Source: Sphingopyxis sp. OPL5
Lineage (GTDB): Bacteria; Pseudomonadota; Alphaproteobacteria; Sphingomonadales; Sphingomonadaceae
Length of the DNA: 64,000 nt
NCBI RefSeq assembly: GCF_003797775.2
Contig: NZ_CP060725.1
Location: 744,001 to 808,000, forward strand
Direction: 5' to 3'
The notes below the pieces were generated by a model. That model did no database searches. It had not been told where the DNA came from and was given only the letters and a program-made list of their open reading frames with translations. This document shows, piece after piece, positions 1 to 8,356 of the stretch. The position numbers and the translations under genes were made by a program. Every line of letters begins with the position of its first letter. The first letter of the stretch is position 1.

Positions 1-76
1 GCCGGGCAAGCCGGTCTTCATGGAAGACACGCCCGACCCCGAGGGGCAGCTGATCGCCTTTACGAAGGCGAAATAG
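1..76 (+). CDS. C-terminal end of an unidentified protein (5' end outside window)
   Basis: An open frame enters from the left edge and ends at a TAG at 74-76, giving the last 24 residues of a protein. The tail is polar and ends in TKAK. It contains no recognisable motif and I do not assign a family. It converges with the small membrane-protein gene that follows on the other strand. The only support is the open frame itself, so it could be chance. Confidence 0.4.
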   Translation, partial: PGKPVFMEDTPDPEGQLIAFTKAK

Positions 77-91
77 GCCGTCCGCCTCGCG

Positions 92-244
92 CTATTTGAG
101 CAGCGCGGGAACGATCCACGCAACGGACATCACGACGATCGCCGCGATCAGCGAGAAGGCCAGCACATAGCGGACGTTGTGCCCCTTCACCCCGCCGCTG
201 GCTTCCTCATCGGTCACTTCGACATGGTCATCGACGACTTTCAT
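92..244 (-). CDS. 50-residue single-pass membrane protein
   Basis: This short frame starts with ATG at 244-242 and stops with TAG at 94-92. The first 20 residues are acidic and polar (VDDHVEVTDEE). A hydrophobic segment of about 20 residues follows (residues 28-48, YVLAFSLIAAIVVMSVAWIV), then a lysine end. The pattern is that of a small inner-membrane protein with a cytoplasmic acidic N-terminus. No family is recognised. It lies just downstream of rnpB on the same strand. The clean amphipathic layout makes it more likely real than a chance frame. Confidence 0.6.
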   Translation of the reverse strand: MKVVDDHVEVTDEEASGGVKGHNVRYVLAFSLIAAIVVMSVAWIVPALLK

Positions 245-323
245 GGTCTTTCCCTTTCGTCCGATTGCGGATCAAACGCGGGAGCCGCCGACGCGGTTCC
301 CGCACCGCTGGCGGGGAGAGGAT

Positions 324-714
324 GCCAGAGGGTCTGTAAGCCGGGTTCTGTCCACCCCTTGCGGGGATAGGCGATCATTCCTCTAGGCCGGCGGTTACCC
401 GACGGCTCAAGCAGTCAACCCGGATGGCGAGACCGGAACCGGTCCTGAGTAACCTCGTGCCATCCCTATTCGACCTTGCTCCCGGTGGGGTTTGCCGTGC
501 CGCGTCCGTTACCGTCCGCGCGGTGCGCTCTTACCGCACCCTTTCACCTTTCGCCGGGCCGAAGCCTTGGGCGGTCTCTTCTCTGTGGCACTTTCCCTGA
601 ACCTGTCCGAAGACAGGCCCGCCGGACGTTATCCGGCACCGTGGTTTCCGTGGAGCCCGGACTTTCCTCCCCCGGCGGGATACCCCACCGGCGGCGATCG
701 CCCGACCCTCTGGC
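324..714 (-). ncRNA. rnpB: RNase P RNA (M1 RNA, class A)
   Basis: This is the catalytic RNA of ribonuclease P, which matures tRNA 5' ends. Read on the minus strand, the 5' part holds the conserved core GAGGAAAGTCCGGGCTCCA. The 3' part holds ACAGAACCCGGCTTAC, a universal RNase P signature. The two ends form a perfect P1 helix: GCCAGAGGGUC near 714-704 pairs with GACCCUCUGGC near 334-324. The length of about 390 nt fits alphaproteobacterial class A RNAs. Ends are set from the P1 helix and may be off by a few bases. Open frames across this stretch are spurious. Confidence 0.95.
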
Positions 715-755
715 AAGAGTGGGTATAGGCTCAAATCGAGAGCAACGCCAGTTGT

Positions 756-835
756 CCGTTCGTGTCGAGCGACGTCGAGACACGCTGCGTGCGGACACCG
801 CCGATAGGCATCTCGACTTCGCTCGATGCGAACGG
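756..835. repeat. GTTCGTGTCGAG-type intergenic inverted repeat
   Basis: Two 28-base arms (756-783 and 808-835) are imperfect inverted copies around a 24-base loop. They begin CCGTTCGTGTCGAGC and end GCTCGATGCGAACGG. From general knowledge this palindrome type is scattered between genes in sphingomonads. It sits between the 3' end of the amidase gene and the 5' end of rnpB, so as RNA it would form a long hairpin that could end or stabilise the amidase transcript. It has no T-tract. Confidence 0.7.
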
Positions 836-848
836 AAACAGAAAGTTA

Positions 849-1538
849 CTAGTCGCCCTCGGGCTGGGGCAACAGCAGTGCGAGCAGGATCGCCCGGCAT
901 TCGCCGTCGATTGTGCCGTCGATCAATTCGGGGCGGAAGCGGCGCTGGAACGCCACCGTCGCCGCAAAGCCGTCGGTCACGTCGTAACCGAAACGTTCGA
1001 GCGCGAGCAGGAACCCCGCGTCGGTCCACAGCGGATCGGTCAGCTTCTTGGTCGGGCGCGGCAGCGCGAGACGGCGGCGCGCGAGTTCGTGCCAGGGGAA
1101 GAGTTCGCCCGGATCCTGCTTGCGCGTCGGCGCGATGTCCGAATGGCCGACGACATTGCCGCGGGTGACCTCGTGCCGGTCCTTGATCATATGGACGAGG
1201 CGGACGACCGAGACGACCTGCGGGTCGGGAAAGGGCACATAGCCATGCTCATGCCCCGGGTTGACGATCTCGATCCCGACGCTCGCCGAATTGATGTCGC
1301 TCGTCCCGCGCCAGTGCGCGCGCCCGGCGTGCCAGGCGCGCTTGTCCTCGGGCACCATATGGGTGATCTGGCCGTCCTCGCTGACGACATAGTGCGCCGA
1401 CACCTTTGACGCAGGATCGGCAAGCCAATCAATGGCTTCGGCACCGCTCTTCATACCGGTATAATGAAGTATGATCATCGAGACCGGCAGCACGCGCTCG
1501 TCGAAATTGGGAGACCAGCGTTCGATAAAATCGCTCAT
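849..1538 (-). CDS. N-acetylmuramoyl-L-alanine amidase (AmpD/AmiD type)
   Basis: This zinc amidase cleaves the bond between N-acetylmuramic acid and L-alanine in peptidoglycan or its muropeptides. The 229-residue protein has an Amidase_2 domain over about residues 15-155. Visible candidate zinc ligands are His25 (ILHYTG), His132 (GHSDIAP) and Asp142 (KQDPG), with a catalytic glutamate at Glu90 (VGIEIVNP). The C-terminal 60 residues resemble a PG_binding_1 helix bundle. There is no signal peptide, so a cytoplasmic recycling role like AmpD is possible, although the C-terminal binding domain is more typical of AmiD. It is the last gene on this strand after cheR, 70 bases downstream, and may be read with the che operon. 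Confidence 0.88.
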   Translation of the reverse strand: MSDFIERWSPNFDERVLPVSMIILHYTGMKSGAEAIDWLADPASKVSAHYVVSEDGQITHMVPEDKRAWHAGRAHWRGTSDINSASVGIEIVNPGHEHGYVPFPDPQVVSVVRLVHMIKDRHEVTRGNVVGHSDIAPTRKQDPGELFPWHELARRRLALPRPTKKLTDPLWTDAGFLLALERFGYDVTDGFAATVAFQRRFRPELIDGTIDGECRAILLALLLPQPEGD

Positions 1539-1608
1539 GCGTGTCGCGGCCCAATCGTTGCAAACCCGCCCTCACCTGCGCCAGCCCCGCGCAAATTGCA
1601 AGGCGGGT

Positions 1609-2466
1609 TCAGGCGGCGGCCACGCGCCGCACCTGCTGGTCGGCGGGTTCGTAGAGGCCGCGCAGCCGCGGGCTCGCGACATATTGGTCGGTCTGGCCGA
1701 GCACCGTCTCGCCCGCGCCGAGCACGAGGAAGCTTTGCGGGGCCGCCATCGCGCGCATCCGCGCAAAGGCTTTCTGCCGCATCGGCAGCGCGAAATAGAG
1801 CAGCAGGTTGCGGCAGAAGATGAGGTCGGCGGGGCTCGCGAGCGGCGGCCGGTCGGTGAGCATGTTCTGTACCGAAAAATCGATCCGGCGGCGCAGGTCG
1901 GCCTTCGCCAGCCAGCCCGCCTCGGTCTGGTCGAACCAGCGCACCATGCGCTGCACCGGCAGCCCGCGCTGGATTTCAAACTGGCTGTACAGCCCGACGC
2001 GCGCGCGGCTGATCGCGTGATAGCTGACGTCGGTGCCGACGATGTCGACCTGCCACCCCGCCCATTTCGCTTCTTGCTCGGCGAGCAGCATCGCCAGCGA
2101 ATAGGCCTCCTGCCCGGTCGATACGCCGCAATGCCAGATGGTGATGCGCCGCTTGTCGGCGTTTATGACGCGAAGTTGTTCAAGCGCCGTCTTCGCAATG
2201 TCATCGAACACGCTGTGTTCGCGATAGAAAAATGTCTCGTTGTTGAGCATCGCGTCGACCGTATCGTCGAGCAGCTGGCGGCTGTTCGAGGTCACCAGCG
2301 CCGCGACCAGCGCGTCGAGATCGGCGATGCCATGGCGCTGCATCACCGGTTTCAGCGACATTTCGATGCGCCAGATACGGCTCGGCGACAATGTCTGGCC
2401 GGTGCGCGATTCGAGCACCCCCATCAGGATGCGATAGGCCGATTCGCTCGCCGTCCCGCCCATCAT
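1609..2466 (-). CDS. cheR: Chemotaxis protein methyltransferase CheR
   Basis: CheR transfers methyl groups from S-adenosylmethionine to glutamates of chemoreceptors, setting adaptation against CheB. The 285-residue protein has the N-terminal helical CheR domain and the SAM fold. Visible elements are NNETFFYRE, the SAM motif WHCGVSTGQEAYSLAM, and LIFCRNLLLYF. The start is the ATGATGG pair at 2466/2463, where the first ATG overlaps the cheB stop. The frame is open about 280 bases further upstream, but that part is antisense-like arginine-rich shadow inside cheB. No receptor gene lies in this window, so substrates must be encoded elsewhere. Confidence 0.93.
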   Translation of the reverse strand: MMGGTASESAYRILMGVLESRTGQTLSPSRIWRIEMSLKPVMQRHGIADLDALVAALVTSNSRQLLDDTVDAMLNNETFFYREHSVFDDIAKTALEQLRVINADKRRITIWHCGVSTGQEAYSLAMLLAEQEAKWAGWQVDIVGTDVSYHAISRARVGLYSQFEIQRGLPVQRMVRWFDQTEAGWLAKADLRRRIDFSVQNMLTDRPPLASPADLIFCRNLLLYFALPMRQKAFARMRAMAAPQSFLVLGAGETVLGQTDQYVASPRLRGLYEPADQQVRRVAAA

Positions 2467-3581
2467 GACCGGACCCGCCCTTTCAGGAAGCTGCCGAGCA
2501 TCAGCGCGATCGCATCGGGATTGAGCGTCGCGGCGGCGATCCCCGCCTTGGCGACCGCGCCGGGCATGCCCCAGATGACGCAGCTTTCGGGCGCCTGCGC
2601 AAAGATCGTCCCGCCCGCCGCCTTCAGCCGCGCCGCACCGTCGGCGCCGTCGCGGCCCATGCCGCTGAGCACCACCGCCGCCGCGCGTCCGCCATAGACG
2701 TCGGCGAGCGAATCGAACATCGGGTCGGCCGAGGGACAGCAACCATTAGCGACCGGACGCCGGTCGAGCGCGATTTCACGGCGGCGCCCGCTGGCGACGA
2801 CGATCAGATGCGCGTCGCCCGGCGCGAGGTAGATATGATTTTTTTCCACCACCATGCCCGCCGCCGCGACGACGACCTTGCGCGTCGTCATCGTCGCGAT
2901 CTGTTTGGCGTAAAATTCCATGAAGGCGTCGGGCAGATGCTGGGTGAGCAGGATCGGCGCGGTGATGCGCGGGTCGAGATGTTTCAGGAAGCTGGTGAAG
3001 GCGGGAATGCCGCCGGTCGAGGCGGCGACCGCGATGCATTCGAGCGGCTGGTCGGTCTCGATCGCGATCGGCACGGGCGCCGGCACCGGGCGCGCCGCGG
3101 CGCGGATCTCGATGGGGGCGATCGACGGCAGGTGGCCCAGCGTGCGGATGCGGTCGGTCAGCACTTCGGCGAACCGTCCCGAAAAGCTGCCGCGGCCGGG
3201 CTTGGCGAGCGTGTCGCTGGCACCAAGCGACAACGCCTCGATCGCCGCGGGTCCGCCCTCGATGCAGTTCGACGAGAGGATCAGCACGCGCGCCTTTTCG
3301 GCGCGTTCGAGCATCAGCGGCAGCGCGGTGATGCCGTTCATTCCCGGCATTTCGATGTCGAGCACGACGACATCGACGGGTTCGCGGGCCAGAAAAGCGA
3401 GCGCGTCCTGCGCCGAGGCGATCGACGCGCAAACGGTCAGGCCGTCGGTCTGGTCAATGATCCGTTCGAGGATACTGCGTACGACAAGGCTGTCGTCGAC
3501 GAGCATGACGCGGACGTTGCGCGCCGCCGGCATTGGCGCATCCGCGGCGCCTTCGCGCGCCAGGGGTCGGGAAAACGCCAC
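2463..3581 (-). CDS. cheB: Chemotaxis response regulator / protein-glutamate methylesterase CheB
   Basis: CheB removes methyl groups from receptors and deamidates receptor glutamines when phosphorylated by CheA. The 372-residue protein has a receiver domain at about residues 24-145 (LVDDS, phosphoacceptor Asp75 in VVLDIEMPGMNG). After a linker comes a methylesterase domain with the catalytic serine in STGGIPA, a histidine in TQHLPD and an aspartate in GMGRDGADG. The start used is GTG at 3581, ten bases after the cheY stop. An ATG at 3533 is a plausible alternative, removing 16 residues. It overlaps cheR by four bases, indicating translational coupling. Confidence 0.94.
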   Translation of the reverse strand: MAFSRPLAREGAADAPMPAARNVRVMLVDDSLVVRSILERIIDQTDGLTVCASIASAQDALAFLAREPVDVVVLDIEMPGMNGITALPLMLERAEKARVLILSSNCIEGGPAAIEALSLGASDTLAKPGRGSFSGRFAEVLTDRIRTLGHLPSIAPIEIRAAARPVPAPVPIAIETDQPLECIAVAASTGGIPAFTSFLKHLDPRITAPILLTQHLPDAFMEFYAKQIATMTTRKVVVAAAGMVVEKNHIYLAPGDAHLIVVASGRRREIALDRRPVANGCCPSADPMFDSLADVYGGRAAAVVLSGMGRDGADGAARLKAAGGTIFAQAPESCVIWGMPGAVAKAGIAAATLNPDAIALMLGSFLKGRVRS

Positions 3582-3591
3582 CCGCCGCGCC

Positions 3592-3966
3592 TCAGGCGAC
3601 GCCGACGAGCTGCAATTTTCCTTCGAGCGTTTCGCGGTCGAACGGCTTCATCACATATTCGTCGGCCCCCGCCTCGATCGCGGCACGGATATGGTCGATG
3701 CTGTTTTCGGTGGTGCAGAATACGACACGGGGGCGTTCTTCGCGCCCATAGTCGAGATCGTTGAACGCCCCCAGAAATTCCATGCCGCTCATCACGGGCA
3801 TGTTCCAGTCGAGCAGGATCACGTCGGGACGATTGGCGCGGCAAAAGGTCAGCGCCTCCTGCCCGTCCGCGGCCTCGTCGACTGAAAAGGCCATGCCTTC
3901 GAGAATGTGGCGTGCGACCTTGCGGATCACTTTGCTGTCATCGACTACCAGACAGGATTTCGACAT
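3592..3966 (-). CDS. cheY: Chemotaxis response regulator CheY
   Basis: This single-domain receiver of 124 residues carries the phosphoryl signal from CheA to the flagellar switch. All active-site residues are present: Asp9/Asp10 (VVDDS), phosphoacceptor Asp53 (LLDWNMP), Thr85/Thr86 (CTTEN) and Lys107 (VMKPFD). The ATG at 3966 is preceded by GGAG at a good distance. A longer frame to 3999 has no support. It lies between cheW and cheB in the operon. The FliM encoded in this window lacks the usual CheY-binding peptide, so how this CheY docks on the motor is open. Confidence 0.94.
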   Translation of the reverse strand: MSKSCLVVDDSKVIRKVARHILEGMAFSVDEAADGQEALTFCRANRPDVILLDWNMPVMSGMEFLGAFNDLDYGREERPRVVFCTTENSIDHIRAAIEAGADEYVMKPFDRETLEGKLQLVGVA

Positions 3967-4032
3967 AAATTTACTCCGACCCCCGGGTGATGGAACCACC
4001 CTAAAGGCAAAGGGGTGTTCAGCCCGTTAATG

Positions 4033-4470
4033 TCAGGCCGCCCTGGCGACCGGCAACGTGATGAAATGCGACGGGTCGACGACGAGCAGCGAGGCGCCCT
4101 CATGCTCGATCATCGCATCGGCGACGCGTGCCCAGCCGGGCAGCAGCCGTCCGGTGACCCGCGTCTCGGGCGCGTCGATGAAACAGACGTCCTCGATCGC
4201 GTCGGCGAGCAGCGCATAACCATGGTCGGCGACATCGACGACGATCACCCGCTGCCCCGGCGCGACGGCCGTCGGCGGCAGGCCGATCACGACATGCGGA
4301 TCGATGAGCGTGAAGACGCGGCTGCGCAGCGCGAACAGGCCCGCGACATGCGGCGGTGCCGCGGGGACATGAACGGGAGTTCCCACCGTCACCACCGAAT
4401 TGATCGCGCGGCTGCGCAATGCGACGCGCGTGTCGGCGATGCGCGCGATCAAATAGAGTTTTTCCATCAT
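4033..4470 (-). CDS. cheW: Chemotaxis coupling protein CheW
   Basis: CheW bridges chemoreceptors and the CheA P5 domain. The 145-residue protein is a single CheW fold: KLYLIARIADTRVALRSRAI at the start, then VGLFALRSRVFTLIDPHVVIG-like strands (VAGLFALRSRV, LIDPHVVIGL) and VIVVDVADHGYALLADAIEDV. The start is the ATG pair at 4470/4467 that overlaps the cheA stop, so translation is probably coupled. About 65 bases separate it from cheY. Confidence 0.9.
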   Translation of the reverse strand: MMEKLYLIARIADTRVALRSRAINSVVTVGTPVHVPAAPPHVAGLFALRSRVFTLIDPHVVIGLPPTAVAPGQRVIVVDVADHGYALLADAIEDVCFIDAPETRVTGRLLPGWARVADAMIEHEGASLLVVDPSHFITLPVARAA

Positions 4471-6860
4471 GAACCGGCTCCTGCGACGCGGGTGCGCAGC
4501 GCTTCGAGCAGCGCGCCGCGGTCGTAACGATAGATGCTGTCGTCGTCGGGGCCCGTCGCCGCAACCGACGACCGCAGGCGGACGAGCGGGACGTCGGCGG
4601 CAACCGGCGCCGACTGTTCGTCGACGAGGCAAAGCTGGACGTCGGGGCGTTCGCCATCGGCGGTCTCGTCGCCGCTGACGACGCGGTAGCCCGCGCCGCG
4701 CAGGATCGGCGCGAGGAAGTTCGTCGCCCAGCCGTCGGCATCGTCGGACAGGCGGCAAAGCGGCTGACGGAGCAGCGGCGCGGCCTGGCCGGCACCATAT
4801 TGCGCCATCAGCCAGAAAGGATCGATCAGTTCGACCGGCTCACCGCCGATCAGCACGACCCCGGCGATCAGCCCCGGCGCCGTCGCGGGCTGGACCGCAT
4901 CGGGCAGGCGAACGATGTCGATCACCGCCGCGATCGGGTAGCAGAGCACCGACCGGCCGTCGTGGAGGCGGAGCAGCTTGACCGCTTCGGGGCCGGCGGG
5001 AACCACGGCGGCGTGGACCGGGAATATCTCGGTACCGATCTGCGCCTTTACCGCGCCCGCGCTTTCGAACAGCGCCGACGCCGGCACTTCCTCGACGCGT
5101 TCGATCACCGACAGGCGAACTCCGCGCGTGCGGCCGCCGGCCTCGCGGAACAGCAGCAATTGCGCCGCATCACGCGCGGCGGCGGCTTCGGCCGCAGCCT
5201 CGGCGCTCGCATCGTGGATGCGGCCCGCTTCGGACGCGTCGACCCCGGCGGCCGCGAGCAGCCCCTGGACATCGAGCAGCAGCACCGGGCGGCCATTATC
5301 GGGCAGGGTCGTCCCGGCATAAAGGCCGGTCGCCATGATCATCGGCGCCGCGGGCTTGATCACCAGTTCCTCATGGTCGTGGATGGCCGCGACGCTCAGC
5401 GCATAGCTGTGCCCCTGCCCCGGCCGGACGAGGATGATCGCGCGGTCGTCCTGGTCCTCGCTGTCGTCGACGGTGCAGCCAAGGACATGTTCGAGCCGCA
5501 GGAGCGGAAATTGCTCGCCGCGCACGGTCGCCAGCTCGCCGCCGCCAACACGGTCGATGCGGACCGAATCGCTCGTTTCGAGCAGGATCTCGCGCACCGA
5601 ACCCCTGGGAATCGCAAAATATTGGCCCGACGCACGAACCATCAGGCCGGAGATGATCGTGAGGGTCATCGGGACGCGCAGCACGATGGTCAGGCCGCGG
5701 CCCTCCTCGTTGCGCAGTTCGACGACGCCGCCGATCTTTTCGAGGTTCGCCTTGACGATATCCATGCCGACACCGCGGCCCGAGATCGCCGTGATTTTCG
5801 CCGCGGTCGAGAAACCGGGACGGAAGATGAGTTCGAGCTTTTCGCGCGGGGTCAGCGTCTTGGCCTCGGCGGCGCCGATGACCCGCGCCGAAATCGCCTT
5901 GGCGACCAGCGCGTCGGGGGACAGCCCGCGACCGTCGTCGCGCACCACGATCTCGATCTGGTTGCCCGACTGGCGCGCCGACACGTCGATGCTTGCGTGG
6001 ATGCCCTTGCCCGCGGCGACGCGCTCGTCGAGCGGCTCGATGCCATGGTCGATCGCGTTGCGGACGATGTGGATCAGCGGGTCGCGGATATTCTCCATCA
6101 TCTCGCGGTCGAGTTCGACCTCGCCGCCGCTGGTCGAGAAGCGTATCTTCTTGCCGAAATCCTGCGCGAGGTCGCGGACGATGCGCGGCAAGGGCGAAAA
6201 GAGCTTGTCGATGCGCTGCATGCGCATCTGGCTGACCGACTGGCGCATGCCGGCGATCGAATCGGACAGGCGGTCGAAGGAGGCGATCACCGACGCGTCG
6301 GCGCCCGATTCGCGCAGCAGGCGCGCAAATTCGTTACGCGCGAGCACGATGTCGGTGACCCCGGTCATCACGCTGTCGAGCAAAGGCAGCGGCACCCGGA
6401 TCGAGCGCCAGCTCTGCAGTTCGGCGTTGATGTCTTCGTCGGTCAGCGCGGCAACGGGTTCGGAGGGCACGGCCGGTGCGGCAGGGCCTTGGTCGACAGC
6501 CACCAGTGCGCCGATCACATCGCTATCGTCGCCCTGCGGTTCCTTGCCGCTGTTGCCGAGCGCCGCGCAAAGGCTCGACAGGCGGTCAACGATCGCGAGC
6601 ACCGCGGTGACGAGCGCGGCGTCGGCGGCACGATTGCCGCGGCGGACCTGATCGAGCGCATCCTCGGCGGCGTGCGACAGCGCGGTGACGCGCGGCAATG
6701 ACAGGAAACCCGAGCTGCCCTTGATCGTATGGACAAGGCGAAAAATCGCGTCGAGTCCGGCGCGATCGGCGGGGTCGGCTTCCCAGGCGACGAGCGCGCC
6801 GCCGGCCTCGGCCAATATTTCTGCCGTTTCGGCGAGAAAATCGTTGAGCAGATCGTCCAT
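4467..6860 (-). CDS. cheA: Chemotaxis histidine kinase CheA with extended C-terminal tail
   Basis: CheA autophosphorylates on its Hpt domain and passes phosphate to CheY and CheB. The 797-residue product (ATG at 6860; seven residues upstream are also open) has these parts in order. An Hpt domain at 1-105 carries His44 in VHTIKGSSGFL. The dimerisation helices lie at about 150-210. The HATPase at about 230-395 has N box HIVRNAIDHGIE, DDGRGL and GRGVGMD. A first CheW domain spans about 400-540, after which the protein should end. Instead there is a second CheW-like region at about 565-690 and a last 100 residues that resemble a degenerate receiver. No separate P2 domain is evident between Hpt and dimerisation. 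Confidence 0.94.
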   Translation of the reverse strand: MDDLLNDFLAETAEILAEAGGALVAWEADPADRAGLDAIFRLVHTIKGSSGFLSLPRVTALSHAAEDALDQVRRGNRAADAALVTAVLAIVDRLSSLCAALGNSGKEPQGDDSDVIGALVAVDQGPAAPAVPSEPVAALTDEDINAELQSWRSIRVPLPLLDSVMTGVTDIVLARNEFARLLRESGADASVIASFDRLSDSIAGMRQSVSQMRMQRIDKLFSPLPRIVRDLAQDFGKKIRFSTSGGEVELDREMMENIRDPLIHIVRNAIDHGIEPLDERVAAGKGIHASIDVSARQSGNQIEIVVRDDGRGLSPDALVAKAISARVIGAAEAKTLTPREKLELIFRPGFSTAAKITAISGRGVGMDIVKANLEKIGGVVELRNEEGRGLTIVLRVPMTLTIISGLMVRASGQYFAIPRGSVREILLETSDSVRIDRVGGGELATVRGEQFPLLRLEHVLGCTVDDSEDQDDRAIILVRPGQGHSYALSVAAIHDHEELVIKPAAPMIMATGLYAGTTLPDNGRPVLLLDVQGLLAAAGVDASEAGRIHDASAEAAAEAAAARDAAQLLLFREAGGRTRGVRLSVIERVEEVPASALFESAGAVKAQIGTEIFPVHAAVVPAGPEAVKLLRLHDGRSVLCYPIAAVIDIVRLPDAVQPATAPGLIAGVVLIGGEPVELIDPFWLMAQYGAGQAAPLLRQPLCRLSDDADGWATNFLAPILRGAGYRVVSGDETADGERPDVQLCLVDEQSAPVAADVPLVRLRSSVAATGPDDDSIYRYDRGALLEALRTRVAGAGS

Positions 6861-6940
6861 CACGTTGTCGGTGCGCCCCAAAATTCTGAGGCTTCACCAT
6901 GAAGGACAATGGTTAACGGAGCGTTTGCTCGCGCCCGAAA

Positions 6941-7579
6941 TCAGCCGCGCAGGACGGCCCCGACGAGCAGCGAGGTCGGCGTCTCGCGCGCCAGCATGAC
7001 GGTGCCGCCATTCTGCGCCGCGACCGCCTGTACCAGGATCGCCGGCGCGGTGCGCGAGGTCATCGGGCTCGCGCCCTCGCCTTCGGCCAATATGCGTTCG
7101 ACATCGGCGTCGAGGAAGATGCGCTCGGCCTCGACGTGCAGCGCGATTTCGATGCCCCCGCCCTGATTCTCGCACCCGATGTCGAGCCGCCCGCCGCGCA
7201 CCAGCGCGTCGACCAGCAGCAGCGCGAGGTTGAGGACGATCTTCACCGCGGGCTTGGGCAGCGGCTCGGCGCCGATCATCCAGTTGAGGTCGATCGCGCG
7301 ATCGCCGATGATCCCCTGGATCGCCGATCTCGCCTCATCGGCGGGCACCAGCTCGCCGAAACCGCCCGCCGATCCGAAGGCGAGACGAAAGAATTTCAGC
7401 TTGTTCGCCGACGTCCGCGCGCTCTGTTCGAGCAGTTCGGTGACGCGCGCGCGCATTTCGGGGTCGCGTTCATCGGCGAGCAGTTCGAGGCCGTTGGCGA
7501 AAGCCCCGACCGGGCTGAGAAGGTCGTGACACAGGCGCGATGCCAGCATCGAGGCGAAATCGACGCGATCGTCGGACAT
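6941..7579 (-). CDS. chpT: Histidine phosphotransferase ChpT
   Basis: In alphaproteobacteria ChpT relays phosphate from CckA to CtrA and CpdR, and so controls cell cycle and motility. The 212-residue protein has the ChpT layout: an N-terminal helical hairpin with the phosphorylated histidine at His18 in LCHDLLSPVGA, and a degenerate HATPase-like C-terminal domain that lacks clear ATP-binding motifs. It is the first gene on this strand before cheA, 80 bases upstream of it. Whether it is cotranscribed with the che genes is inferred from strand and spacing only. The family call rests on the His motif and overall length. Confidence 0.85.
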   Translation of the reverse strand: MSDDRVDFASMLASRLCHDLLSPVGAFANGLELLADERDPEMRARVTELLEQSARTSANKLKFFRLAFGSAGGFGELVPADEARSAIQGIIGDRAIDLNWMIGAEPLPKPAVKIVLNLALLLVDALVRGGRLDIGCENQGGGIEIALHVEAERIFLDADVERILAEGEGASPMTSRTAPAILVQAVAAQNGGTVMLARETPTSLLVGAVLRG

Positions 7580-7648
7580 GGATGGCTATGCTCCCCGCGG
7601 ATCCGGCAGTTTCCGGCTGGCTGCTCCTAGGGCAGGCATAGCGACCAG

Positions 7649-7664
7649 TGCAAGGCTTGTGCGT
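7649..7664 (-). promoter_or_regulatory. Possible degenerate sigma54 promoter before chpT
   Basis: On the minus strand the stretch reads ACGCAC, five bases, TTGCA. The -12 half is perfect. The -24 half has lost one of the two key guanines (consensus TGGCAC). It would start transcription about 60 bases before the chpT ATG. Given the damaged -24 element this is weak. Confidence 0.25.
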
Positions 7665-7684
7665 CGTGCGGGGCTTGCGGAGCG

Positions 7685-8305
7685 ATGCGAGCGATGCAAG
7701 ACAGGGCCATGTTCAAGCTCGGCCTCATCGATCGCACGCGCAGGATGTTTGCGGAGCAATTCGAGGCCGACGGCGACGGCTTTTTGTATCGAAAATACCG
7801 CAAGGGCGCCCCTATTCGCGTGACCCCGCGGGAGCGCGATGATTTCGTATCTGCCTTCGAACGCGACTATCCGCGCGCCTATCTTGCCATGATCGCCGGC
7901 GCCGTCGTTACATTGCTAGGGTTGGTGACGATCGCGGTCGTCATCGAACGCGATCTCGCGAAACCGGTCATCTACGCAGCGGTGGGAAGCGTGTCGGCGC
8001 TCTTCCTGATCGCCCATCTTCAGGTCTGGAGCGCACCCGCCCGGGCGCTGGAACGCCGGCCAGCAGTGGGCCAGGAACGATCGCGCGCCGAAATGCGCGA
8101 CATCATGACCGCCGGCACCAGCTATCGCTATTATGTCATGATGCTGACGCTGTTCCTCCTGTTGCTCTTCAGTTTCACCTTTCGGACCGAGGCTTTCAGC
8201 GGCGAGGACATATTCCTGATCGCCTTCTACGTCTTTGCGTCGGCAATGATCGCGTCGTTGATCCTCCGAAAATGGCGCTTCGACCGGCGAAACCGCACCT
8301 CCTGA
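7685..8305 (+). CDS. Four-helix inner membrane protein of unknown function
   Basis: The product of about 200 residues has a basic N-terminal cytoplasmic part and four hydrophobic segments. These lie near residues 69-91, 93-115, 145-165 and 175-195 and carry almost no polar residues. A polar loop of about 40 residues separates the second and third helices. No family is recognised. The start is uncertain: ATGs at 7685, 7694 and 7709 are all in frame, and none has a good Shine-Dalgarno site at the right distance. It diverges from chpT and precedes rluD by about 50 bases. Confidence 0.7.
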   Translation: MRAMQDRAMFKLGLIDRTRRMFAEQFEADGDGFLYRKYRKGAPIRVTPRERDDFVSAFERDYPRAYLAMIAGAVVTLLGLVTIAVVIERDLAKPVIYAAVGSVSALFLIAHLQVWSAPARALERRPAVGQERSRAEMRDIMTAGTSYRYYVMMLTLFLLLLFSFTFRTEAFSGEDIFLIAFYVFASAMIASLILRKWRFDRRNRTS

Positions 8306-8356
8306 AGCCTCCCCCGCCCCCTTGAATTTCGGCGCCCCGAAACCACATTCGAACCA

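Noticed and set aside
476..1168. 230-codon frame across the RNase P RNA and the amidase 3' end
   Set aside because: It covers rnpB and continues antisense to the amidase. Its composition (Arg/Pro-rich) is that of a GC-rich shadow.
4467..5190. A full second receiver in CheA
   Set aside because: The tail has receiver-like traces but the acidic pair, the Thr/Ser and the Lys positions are not all present, so it is called degenerate only.
4800..6701. 633-codon plus-strand frame opposite cheA
   Set aside because: It is the antisense of cheA with Arg/Asp/Gln-rich composition and no fold-like pattern; cheA is well supported.
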